DNA from: Rubrobacter sp.
GTDB lineage: Bacteria; Actinomycetota; Rubrobacteria; Rubrobacterales; Rubrobacteraceae
Direction of reading: 5' to 3'
Length of the DNA stretch: 5,180 bases
Assembly: GCA_016781705.1 (NCBI GenBank)
Contig: JADDPV010000221.1
Span: 1 to 5,180, forward strand
Shown here: piece by piece, positions 1-5,180 of the stretch
Layout: the number at the start of each line of letters is the position of its first letter
Position numbering within the stretch: the stretch's first letter is position 1
The notes under the pieces: generated by a model
Databases searched by the model: none
The model's input: the letters and a program-made list of their open reading frames with translations, nothing else
Told to the model about the DNA's origin: nothing
Made by a program: the position numbers and the translations under genes

Positions 1-22
1 GCTTAATCCGTGCGGGAACCGG

Positions 23-66
23 GCGCGGGGCCGGTCGTCACAAGGAGGTGACGGCCGGCCCCGCGT
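23..66. terminator. Long GC-rich hairpin, possible terminator or RNA-gene end
   Basis: Positions 23-41 pair without mismatch to 48-66. The 19 bp stem has two G-U pairs (35 with 54, 23 with 66) and a 6-base loop at 42-47. Its length and GC content make a chance hairpin unlikely. No T-run follows on either strand, so it is not a classical intrinsic terminator, although GC-rich actinobacteria are thought to use U-less hairpins. Read on the minus strand, the loop and its closing bases give TCACCTCCTT, the anti-Shine-Dalgarno core of 16S rRNA. Read on the plus strand they give AAGGAGGTGA, but no start codon lies at a usable distance. Confidence 0.45.
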
Positions 67-99
67 ACCGTCTCGCCGCCCTTGCTGAAGCTGCTACCG

Positions 100-231
100 A
101 ACCCGGTAACTCGACTTCTCCGGGTAACCGCAAAGTTAGCGAGTCTCGCGGCGAACATACCTTGATGGTAGGGGATGCATAACCGTCCGCAATGAACCGC
201 TTTTCGCTGCTTGCTAACCCGGTGAGGTATG
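100..231. repeat. Cluster of short inverted repeats with alternative pairings
   Basis: ACCCGG (101-106) can pair with CCGGGT (120-125). A second copy of the first arm, inside AACCCGGT, occurs at 100-107 and again at 216-223, so CCGGGT has two possible partners. GTTAGC (135-140) is complementary to GCTAAC (213-218), and CATACCT (156-162) to AGGTATG (225-231). The last two pairings cross each other as in a pseudoknot. Each arm is short, so this only suggests a structured RNA; I recognise no known RNA family. Confidence 0.3.
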
Positions 232-385
232 CAGCCGTACATCGAGATACAACATCAACGACGCCATGTGTCGACCGCAGCGGTATATAGGGGGTGATCA
301 CTGCTCCTCCACACCGAGCCGCCATGCCCGCGACCGGTCCCCTGCCTCCGTCTCGCCTAACCCCGAAGGCGGTCCGAAGCCCCGT

Positions 386-1264
386 TCAACCCACCATGCG
401 ACCACCTACCCGTCCCACCACCCGCGCCGCAAGCTTCAAGCCGCCGTGCAAAGCCTCCTCCGCGCCCTCGCCTCCGAGCCAGGCCCTTAGAAAGCCCGCG
501 CACACGGCGTCGCCCGCCCCCGTGGTGTCCACCACTCGTGTCGGAGAAGCGGGAAGACGAGCTCGATCGCCCTCGGCGCTCCCATACGCCGCGCCCTCCG
601 CTCCGAGTTTCAGGACGACCTTGCCGTAGTGGCGGAGCAGGGTCTCGACGATTCGGTCTTCGTCCGTCCTTCCCGCGAGCAGGGCGCCCTCGTTGCGGTT
701 GGGGAAGGCGAGATCCACCCCGCGCGTCCACCCGAGAAACTCCTCCGGCCCCAGAGCTTCGAGGAGCGTCGTGGATGAGGGATCCACGGAGGTCGTCATC
801 CCGTGCTCGCGCGCCCGTTCGAGCGCGGCGAAGGCCGCCTGCCTGCGGGTACCGCCGGAGAAGAGGTAGCCCGAGAGGTGGAGGTGCCCGCCGGGGCCGA
901 AGAGGTCCCCGGGCAGATCATCCGGGCACAGGTTCTCTCCCGCGCCCCTGTACGTGATGAGGGTCCGCTCCCCGTCCCCGTCCACGAGCGCGACCACCTT
1001 CCCCGTCTCGCGCTGCCGGTCGCGCGCCAGCCGGGCGGCGACGCCGTCCTGTGCTAACTCTTCGCCGAGCAGGCTCCCCAGAGGGTCGTCCCCGACCCGG
1101 GCCACGAAGGCTGTTTCGACGCCGAGGCGGGAGAGCCAGGCCGCGGTGTTCGCCCCCGAGCCGCCGGGCTGGGCGTGCACCGGGGCGAAGACGTCGGTGC
1201 CGAAGGCGAGCGGACCCTCGAAACGCGCGATCACGTCGTAGATCAGGTCCCCGACGACCACCAC
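386..1264 (-). CDS. psuK: PfkB-family carbohydrate kinase, probable pseudouridine kinase
   Basis: This 292-residue cytoplasmic kinase has the full ribokinase/PfkB pattern. The N-terminus (VVVGDLIYDV) is the typical first strand. Signature 1, GGSGANTA, is at residues 34-41. The NxxE motif, which contributes to magnesium and phosphate binding, is N189-R190-N191-E192. Signature 2, DTTGAGD, is at 246-252, with the anion hole GAG and catalytic base D252. The family phosphorylates sugars and nucleosides, so sequence alone does not fix the substrate. Its place directly after psuG makes pseudouridine + ATP to pseudouridine 5'-phosphate the likely reaction. The start is GTG at 1262-1264; a second GTG follows at once and could be used instead. 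No strong ribosome binding site is visible, so translation probably depends on coupling to psuG, whose TAG lies 24 bases upstream in the same frame. Ribokinase or another sugar kinase is the alternative. Confidence 0.85.
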   Translation of the reverse strand: MVVVGDLIYDVIARFEGPLAFGTDVFAPVHAQPGGSGANTAAWLSRLGVETAFVARVGDDPLGSLLGEELAQDGVAARLARDRQRETGKVVALVDGDGERTLITYRGAGENLCPDDLPGDLFGPGGHLHLSGYLFSGGTRRQAAFAALERAREHGMTTSVDPSSTTLLEALGPEEFLGWTRGVDLAFPNRNEGALLAGRTDEDRIVETLLRHYGKVVLKLGAEGAAYGSAEGDRARLPASPTRVVDTTGAGDAVCAGFLRAWLGGEGAEEALHGGLKLAARVVGRVGGRMVG

Positions 1265-1288
1265 CCGCGGCGTGCTCAGGGCCCGGCC

Positions 1289-2206
1289 CTACTCGCCTTC
1301 GAGCGCCGCCAGGGCGACCGCTATGCGGGCGGCGAGCCGGGCGTTGTTCAAGATGATCCTCTTGTTTACCTCCAGGCTCTCCCCGCCGGTCTCCTCCCGA
1401 AACCTCGAGAGCAAAAACGGCGTCACCTCCTTGCCGCGCACGCCCTCGCGGCCGAGGCCCTCGAGCCCGGAGCTCAGGGCCTTCTCGTGCAGGGCCGGGT
1501 CGAGCTGCCCCTCCTCCGGAAGGGGGTTCGCGATCACCATCCCGCCTGTCCCCAGGTCAACGAGGGCGTGGACGGCGCGGGCGGCCTCCTCTTCGTCCGC
1601 CAGGGACCAGTCGAGCCCGCAGCCGGAGTCCGTCAGGTAGAAGCCCGGGAAACGCAGGGTGCGAAACCCCGCTACGGGCACGCCGAGCGTCTCCAGGGTC
1701 TCCAGCGTCGCCGGCACGTCGAGGATGGACTTGACCCCCGCCGAGACCACGGCGACCGGCGTCCGGGCGAGCTCGGCGAGGTCGGCCGAGACATCCCACG
1801 AGTCGCGCGCGCCGCGGTGTACCCCGCCGAGGCCCCCGGTGGCGAAGAGCCTCACGCCCGCTCTCGCCGCCAGGGACGCCGTCGCCGCTACCGTCGTCGC
1901 CCCGTGGCTCCCCTTCGCCACCGCGAGGGGCAGGTCGCGCGTCGAGAGCTTCGGGACGCCGTCCTCGAAGGCCAGGAGCTTCAGTTCCCCCTCGCCGAGG
2001 CCGACCTTCGGGACGCCGCCGATCACGCCGACCGTTGCGGGGACGGCGCCCTCCTCGCGGACGGCCGCCTCGGCCTCGAGGGCGAGCGCGAGGTTGTCCG
2101 GGCGGGGGAGGCCGTGCGAGATCAGGGTGGATTCCAGCGCCACCACGGCGCCGCCTCCCTCCAGCGCCTCCGCTACCTCTTCGCGCACCTCTACGCTGCT
2201 ACGCAA
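1289..2206 (-). CDS. psuG: Pseudouridine-5'-phosphate glycosidase
   Basis: PsuG (305 residues, normal family length) breaks the C-C glycosidic bond of pseudouridine 5'-phosphate, giving uracil and ribose 5-phosphate in the cytoplasm. The family signatures are clear: VALESTLISHGLP at 22-34, VPKLSTRDLP at 84-93, GSHGATTVAAT at 99-109, GGVHRGA at 127-133, DVSADL at 138-143, AGVKSILD at 156-163 and NNARLAARIA near the C-terminus. By comparison with the E. coli enzyme, as I recall it, E25, K86, metal ligand D142 and Schiff-base lysine K159 match catalytic residues E31, K93, D149 and K166, so the enzyme looks intact. The start is TTG at 2204-2206, four bases after AGGAG (2211-2215), which itself overlaps the stop of the upstream gene. 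The next candidate, GTG at codon 7, is too far from that site. It is the middle gene of the operon and is followed by its kinase. Confidence 0.95.
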   Translation of the reverse strand: MRSSVEVREEVAEALEGGGAVVALESTLISHGLPRPDNLALALEAEAAVREEGAVPATVGVIGGVPKVGLGEGELKLLAFEDGVPKLSTRDLPLAVAKGSHGATTVAATASLAARAGVRLFATGGLGGVHRGARDSWDVSADLAELARTPVAVVSAGVKSILDVPATLETLETLGVPVAGFRTLRFPGFYLTDSGCGLDWSLADEEEAARAVHALVDLGTGGMVIANPLPEEGQLDPALHEKALSSGLEGLGREGVRGKEVTPFLLSRFREETGGESLEVNKRIILNNARLAARIAVALAALEGE

Positions 2207-2210
2207 ATTA

Positions 2211-2215
2211 CTCCT
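2211..2215 (-). promoter_or_regulatory. Ribosome binding site of psuG, overlapping the upstream stop codon
   Basis: AGGAG on the minus strand lies four bases before the TTG start of psuG and shares bases with the TAG (2214-2216) of the preceding gene. This decides the TTG start and suggests that ribosomes finishing the upstream gene help start psuG. Confidence 0.75.
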
Positions 2216-2489
2216 ATGCCGAGGTATCCCGAATGACCAGAATCTTCACGCGCTCGACGCTGGACCACGGCAGAAACTCGTACCCGCCCGGGTCCCCGCT
2301 GGGGTCGCGCACGTCCAGCAAGATCCCCGCCGCGTCCCGGTCGCAGACGTAGCCCGAGACGTCGGAGCCGCTCTTGACGGTCAACGAGACGAAGCCGCCG
2401 CGCTCGAACGCCTGCCCCAACTCCGGGCTCCCCGGCCGCAGCCCCTGGGCATCGCCCCTGGAACTCTGCTTGAACGTCTCCCTGTCCAA
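2214..2489 (-). CDS. Small conserved-looking protein with a possible Sm-like beta-barrel
   Basis: This is a 91-residue protein that I cannot name. After a polar N-terminal tail (1-30) comes a strand-rich segment: FVSLTVKSG at 33-41, a bent second strand with VSGYVCDRDAAGILLDV at 44-60, a short polar loop, then YEFLPWSSVERVKILV at 70-85. A variable-G-variable second strand ending in hydrophobics, followed by a 'FLPWSSVERV' strand, is the layout of Sm/Hfq-like or related small barrels, so RNA or nucleotide binding is possible. This is inference from pattern, not a known match. The start is TTG at 2487-2489, seven bases after a strong AAGGAG (2497-2502), and no other start fits that site. It is the first gene of the operon, and its stop lies seven bases before psuG. 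There are no membrane segments or signal peptide. Confidence 0.75.
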   Translation of the reverse strand: MDRETFKQSSRGDAQGLRPGSPELGQAFERGGFVSLTVKSGSDVSGYVCDRDAAGILLDVRDPSGDPGGYEFLPWSSVERVKILVIRDTSA

Positions 2490-2862
2490 CGTGCTTCTCC
2501 TTCCGGTTACCCGTCCCCCGGCGTCGTCCGGAGCCCTCGCAATACTACCCCGTATCCTTCACCGCAATAGATACCCGCAAGCCGTGGGCACCGGGGCCGC
2601 TGCCAAAGTCGCGACGCGTTCCTCCTATGGGGCGGGGCCCGCACCAGGCCTTCTACCGTCTTCGTTCCCTCGGGACTACCTTCTGCTGGCCCCGGTTGCC
2701 GTGCAACCCCTGGAGCTGTGCATCCCAAGCCACGAAGCCCTGCGTGTACGGGTGTCACCCACGCCGGTAGAGGTCCGAGAGTTTGTCCGGGCATCTCTGG
2801 GAGGAACGTGGCGGACGTGGGTAGAGTGCTAATGAAGTTCACCGGTACGAAGGAGGACGTAC
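2490..2862. other. Divergent intergenic region between the psu operon and a membrane protein gene
   Basis: This is 373 bases without a supportable gene. Frames open on both strands give proline- and arginine-rich translations without a recognisable domain. GC is mixed (60% at 2521-2580, 78% at 2581-2640, 65% at 2641-2700). The best minus-strand promoter guess is TTGCGG (2580-2575) with GATACG (2556-2551) at 18 bases, or TAGTAT (2547-2542) with no good -35; both are weak. I see no convincing plus-strand promoter. Small structures present are the hairpin GGTTGC/GCAACC (2694-2699 with 2703-2708) and the palindrome GTCGCGAC (2608-2615). If transcription of the operon starts near 2540 or further right, its mRNA has a leader of at least about 50 bases. 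I recognise no riboswitch. Confidence 0.5.
2850..2857 (+). promoter_or_regulatory. Strong ribosome binding site of the membrane protein gene
   Basis: AAGGAGGA is nearly a full match to the anti-Shine-Dalgarno sequence and lies six bases before the ATG at 2863 (counted from GGAGG). It fixes the start and contrasts with mutS, which has none. Confidence 0.85.
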
Positions 2863-3426
2863 ATGCCTACTCCCAGACGCGTCACGCCGTGGCTCACCCT
2901 CTCCGTCGCCGGGGGCAACGTAATTCAGGCCGGTGGGCTGCTCGGCTCGGCCGCGCTCGCATGGTACGCCGGGCGCAAGGGGGACGAAGGCGCGCCGTGG
3001 TTGATCGCGAGCCGCACCCTCGCGTACTTCTCGGAGCACGCCTTCTCCCACTGGGTTGTCGGGCGCGCCCTGGGCATCCGCTTCACCGGGTACGGGCTGC
3101 ACGGTACGAGCCACCCCCACCTCTACCCGCCGGGGGCGCGCTGGGTCTTCTCGCGCCTCCCCCTCCTCAGTGCCCGCACCGAGCCCCAATCTCTCCGGGC
3201 GGCCTCGCCCGTCGCGCGCGCGGCGATGTACTCGGCGGGGACGTTGGCGACCGTGATCGTCGGCCTCGCCATCCCGGCCTACGGGCTGCGGCGCGGCGTC
3301 CCCAAGGCGCGGGGCCTGCTCGTCGTCTCCGGCGTAGTGATCAACGCTTTCGTCCTTGGCAGCGAGGCCCTGCGCCCCGGTGGGGACCTGAGCCGGGCGT
3401 GGCGGGCGCTGCTGGAGCGCGCGTAG
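2863..3426 (+). CDS. Small multi-pass membrane protein, M50-peptidase-like motif without catalytic Glu
   Basis: I do not know a name for this 187-residue protein. It has four likely membrane segments: about 14-36, 46-71, 114-141 and 150-169. The second carries SEHAFSHWVVGRALGIRF (57-74). This resembles the first zinc-motif helix of M50 site-2-type proteases, HExxH followed by a small-residue stretch, AR, LG and VRV. Here the histidines are H59 and H63, but the catalytic Glu position holds A60. Further histidines follow in GLHGTSHPHLYPP (78-90: H80, H84, H86), giving a possible metal site. I find no clear NPxxDG-type third ligand. It may therefore be a non-proteolytic relative or an unrelated metal-binding membrane protein. 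The ATG at 2863 is well supported by AAGGAGG (2850-2856), six bases upstream. It stands alone, divergent from the psu operon, and ends 198 bases before mutS. Confidence 0.8.
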   Translation: MPTPRRVTPWLTLSVAGGNVIQAGGLLGSAALAWYAGRKGDEGAPWLIASRTLAYFSEHAFSHWVVGRALGIRFTGYGLHGTSHPHLYPPGARWVFSRLPLLSARTEPQSLRAASPVARAAMYSAGTLATVIVGLAIPAYGLRRGVPKARGLLVVSGVVINAFVLGSEALRPGGDLSRAWRALLERA

Positions 3427-3469
3427 GGGGAGGAGTAGACGCCGGACTGCGAGTTTTGGGTCGCGATGA

Positions 3470-3486
3470 GGTTGGTGGCACCAACC
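3470..3486 (+). terminator. Hairpin after the membrane protein gene
   Basis: GGTTGGT (3470-3476) and ACCAACC (3480-3486) form a perfect 7 bp stem closed by a three-base loop, 44 bases after the stop at 3426. No T-run follows. It is the first of two hairpins in this gap and may end or stabilise the upstream transcript. Confidence 0.35.
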
Positions 3487-3501
3487 GCTCTGCGAGGTAC
3501 G

Positions 3502-3542
3502 CCGATGCCTCCCCCCGAGGGTGCTTGCGCGTGGGGCATCGG
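3502..3542 (+). terminator. Second inverted repeat before mutS
   Basis: CCGATGCCTC (3502-3511) pairs with GGGGCATCGG (3533-3542): 10 bp with one G-T pair and a perfect outer 8 bp, around a 21-base interior. There is no T-run. It could be a U-less terminator paired with the hairpin at 3470-3486, or a protein-binding site; it ends 48 bases before the -35 element of mutS. Confidence 0.3.
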
Positions 3543-3589
3543 AAGGTTCGGGGACTCGTCGAGGCGAGGGGAGCGTCGGGTATTCGGGG

Positions 3590-3625
3590 CTGACGTGCCG
3601 GATGTTGCGCCGTAGAATAGCCCTA
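3590..3625 (+). promoter_or_regulatory. Promoter of mutS, predicting a leaderless mRNA
   Basis: A -35 element CTGACG (3590-3595, four of six bases of TTGACA including TGAC) and a -10 element TAGAAT (3613-3618, five of six bases of TATAAT) are separated by an ideal 17 bases. Counting from the -10, position +1 falls on 3625, the A of the mutS ATG. No purine-rich ribosome binding site lies between the -10 and the ATG. This is the housekeeping sigma-70 type of promoter. Confidence 0.7.
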
Positions 3626-5180
3626 TGCTCGGACGCCACGCTGAACTCAAGGCCCAGTTGCCGCCCGGAACGATCCTTTTTTACCAGGTCGGGACGTTCT
3701 TCGAGACGTTCGAGGAGGACGCCAAAAAGATCTCCCAGGCCCTCTCCATCCGGCTTACGAGCCGCGAGGCCGCGGGCTACGACGGGGGCCGCGTCCCGCT
3801 CGCGGGCGTCCCCGCCCACTCCCTGCAGGAGCACCTCGCGACGCTCCTGAGGAAGGGGCATTCGGTCGCGGTCGCCGAGCAGCGCCAGCACCCGACGAAG
3901 CCCAAGCAGTTCACGCGCGAGGTCACGCAGATTCTGACCCCGGGCACGGTCATCGAGGACAACGTCCTCTCCGCCGGGGAGTCGAACTACCTCGCGGCGG
4001 TGGTGATGCGCGACGGGATGGCCGGGCTCGCCGTGGTCGAGGCCTCGACGGGGGAGTTCACCGGGACGGAGGTCCCGGAGGAGGAGCTCGCCGCCGAGCT
4101 CGAGCGCTGGTCCCCCCGCGAGATGGTCGTCCCCGAGCGGACCGCTGCCGAGAACCTGCCGAAGCTCAGGGCGACGTTCAGCCCGGCCCCCCGGTGGACC
4201 TTCGAGCCGTCGGCCGGCGAGCAGGCGATAAAGCGCCACTTCGGCGTCTCGAGCTTGAAGGGGTACGGCCTCGCGGGGAGGACCGCGCTCGTCGGGGCCG
4301 CGGGGGCGTTGTTGCAGTATCTGCAGAGCTTGCGCGGGGGGAGTCCGCCGGAGCAGATCGTGACCTTCAGGCCCTACTCGCCCGGCTCGTCGATGGTCCT
4401 CGACGGGGCGACGAAGCGCAACCTCGGGCTGGAGGAGCTTATCGGGGCGATAGACCGCACGCGCACCCCGATGGGGCAGCGGGCGTTGAGGCGTTGGATC
4501 GAGCGTCCGCTGCTGGAGGTCGAGCGCATCGAGCAGCGCCTCGAAGCCGTCGACGCCCTCGCGGGCGACTACATGCTCCGCGAGGAGGCCCGCGAGCACC
4601 TCTCCGGCATCCCCGACATCGAGCGCATCGCGACCAGGATCGTCCGCCTCTCCGCCTCCCCGAACGACCTGCTCTCCTTGAGGGGAGCCCTCGACGCGAT
4701 CGGCCCCCTCAAAGATACGCTCGCCCCCGTGGTCGCGGAGGACTCCCTGCTGATACGGGTGCTCGGGGCGATGGAGGAGCCGCCGGGGGTCAGGGAGCTC
4801 ATCACGGCCGCCATCTCCGAGGAGGGGGGCGAGACCATCCGCGCCGGCTACTCCCGGGAGCTCGACGAGGCCCGCGAGTTCCGCGACGGCGCCCACGACT
4901 GGCTGACCCGCTTCGAGGCCGACGAGCGCCTCAAGACCGGCCTCAAGAGCTTGAAGGTTGGCTATCGGGACGGGGAGGGTTACTTTATCGAGGTCGCGGG
5001 CAGGGAAGCGGGTTCGGTCCCGGAGCGCTACCAGCACCGCAAGGCCCTCAAAAACAACGCCCGCTACGTCACCGTCGAGCTCAAGGAGCACGAGTCGAGG
5101 ATGCTCGGGGCGCGCGACGAGGTCGAGCGGTTGGAGAAAGGGATCCTTGCGGAGGTCCGGGCCGCCGTCAAGGAGGCCGC
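3625..5180 (+). CDS. mutS: DNA mismatch repair protein MutS, 3' end cut by the window edge
   Basis: MutS binds base mismatches and small loops after replication and recruits MutL. The window holds 518 codons of a family of about 800-900 residues. The mismatch-recognition domain (about 1-115) has GTFFETF at 23-29, with the Phe-x-Glu that reads the mismatch at F25 and E27, then PLAGVPAHS at 58-66 and LTPGT at 104-108. The connector domain follows (ASTGEF 140-145). The core/lever begins near 250 (LDGATKRNLGLEEL 259-272, TPMGQRALRRWIERPLLE 281-298). The clamp reaches about 410-515 (GYFIEV 452-457). The Walker ATPase and C-terminal parts lie beyond the edge. The start is forced: an in-frame TAG (3613-3615) stands three codons before the ATG, and conserved sequence begins at once. 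FxE marks the mismatch-repair MutS1 type, not MutS2. Confidence 0.97.
   Translation, partial: MLGRHAELKAQLPPGTILFYQVGTFFETFEEDAKKISQALSIRLTSREAAGYDGGRVPLAGVPAHSLQEHLATLLRKGHSVAVAEQRQHPTKPKQFTREVTQILTPGTVIEDNVLSAGESNYLAAVVMRDGMAGLAVVEASTGEFTGTEVPEEELAAELERWSPREMVVPERTAAENLPKLRATFSPAPRWTFEPSAGEQAIKRHFGVSSLKGYGLAGRTALVGAAGALLQYLQSLRGGSPPEQIVTFRPYSPGSSMVLDGATKRNLGLEELIGAIDRTRTPMGQRALRRWIERPLLEVERIEQRLEAVDALAGDYMLREEAREHLSGIPDIERIATRIVRLSASPNDLLSLRGALDAIGPLKDTLAPVVAEDSLLIRVLGAMEEPPGVRELITAAISEEGGETIRAGYSRELDEAREFRDGAHDWLTRFEADERLKTGLKSLKVGYRDGEGYFIEVAGREAGSVPERYQHRKALKNNARYVTVELKEHESRMLGARDEVERLEKGILAEVRAAVKEA

Larger units (their letters stand above)
1..385. other. Gene-free, AT-richer region downstream of the pseudouridine operon
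   Basis: I can support no gene here. Positions 121-300 are about 54% GC (98 of 180 counted), against about 72% in a sampled stretch of mutS. Two minus-strand frames and one plus-strand frame stay open, but none shows the G/C-ending codon bias of the real genes and none resembles a family I know. The region holds a strong hairpin at 23-66, several inverted repeats between 100 and 231 that could pair in alternative ways, and a small weak hairpin just past the kinase stop (CGCCT 354-358 with AGGCG 367-371). It could be the 3' end of the operon transcript, a small RNA gene, or the eroded remnant of a gene continuing to the left. Confidence 0.6.

Noticed and set aside
1..182. A plus-strand frame open from the window edge to the TAA at 180-182, about 59 codons
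   Set aside because: Only about 59% of its codons end in G or C, far below the neighbouring genes, and the translation resembles nothing I know. It could be a gene tail, but the support is too weak to call.
3..325. Two minus-strand frames of 79 and 95 codons
   Set aside because: They overlap each other in the low-GC island, lack the codon bias of the operon and have no recognisable domain.
1..385. tRNA, tmRNA, RNase P RNA or group II intron end
   Set aside because: I looked on both strands for the T-arm GGTTCRA, the tmRNA tag pattern, RNase P core motifs and a domain V hairpin, and found none.
1175..2236. A 353-codon plus-strand open frame opposite psuG and the kinase start
   Set aside because: It lies antisense to two unmistakable enzymes and its translation has no family features; it is a by-product of high GC.
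2504..2513. Ten-base match CGGTTACCCG, also present inverted at 121-130
   Set aside because: A single ten-base match between two noncoding stretches of a GC-rich 5 kb window is within chance.
2507..2842. A 111-codon minus-strand frame in the divergent intergenic region
   Set aside because: Its composition (many P, R, G and several C) and codon endings do not match the real genes, and no recognisable ribosome binding site was found; the overlapping plus-strand frame is no better.
3468..3490. T-box-like core TGGCACC inside GGTTGGTGGCACCAACCGC
   Set aside because: The wider T-box consensus (AGGGTGGNACCGCG) is not met, only about 45 bases separate it from the preceding stop so a stem I with specifier loop does not fit, and mutS is not a T-box target. 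It is explained as a simple hairpin.
2839..5091. A 750-codon open frame on the minus strand opposite mutS
   Set aside because: It is a mirror of the GC-rich codon pattern of mutS. The translation is rich in R, G, P and A with no domain, and it also runs antisense through the membrane protein gene.

Overview
The window is GC-rich DNA (sampled coding stretches about 72% GC) with strongly G/C-ending codons, TTG and GTG starts, and a leaderless-looking gene. This style fits an actinobacterial chromosome. A full-type mutS argues for a deep-branching lineage rather than Streptomyces or Mycobacterium, which use NucS instead. A Rubrobacter-like bacterium is my best guess, by inference only. I see no IS element, CRISPR array, tRNA or rRNA.

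Layout: (1) Positions 1-385 hold no gene I can support. A very stable hairpin lies at 23-66, and positions 121-300 are only about 54% GC with several inverted repeats. (2) Positions 2489-386 on the minus strand form a tight three-gene operon: a small Sm-like-barrel candidate protein, psuG (pseudouridine-5'-phosphate glycosidase) and a PfkB-family kinase that is most probably the pseudouridine kinase. (3) Positions 2490-2862 are a 373-base divergent intergenic region. (4) Positions 2863-3426 on the plus strand encode a small multi-pass membrane protein with an M50-peptidase-like motif that lacks the catalytic Glu. (5) Positions 3427-3624 carry two hairpins and a good promoter. (6) mutS starts at 3625 and runs off the right edge after 518 codons.

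The kinase and glycosidase form a complete two-step route for salvaging the C-nucleoside pseudouridine: pseudouridine is phosphorylated, then cleaved to uracil and ribose 5-phosphate. No transporter gene for pseudouridine lies in the window. mutS is a separate transcription unit: its promoter is placed so that the transcript should begin at the A of the ATG.

The window is mostly ordinary chromosomal housekeeping. The points worth a second look are the leaderless mutS promoter, the HAxxH membrane protein, the single in-frame TAG between psuG and its kinase, and the hairpin whose minus-strand loop region copies the 16S anti-Shine-Dalgarno sequence. I did not find a clear new defence or mobile system.
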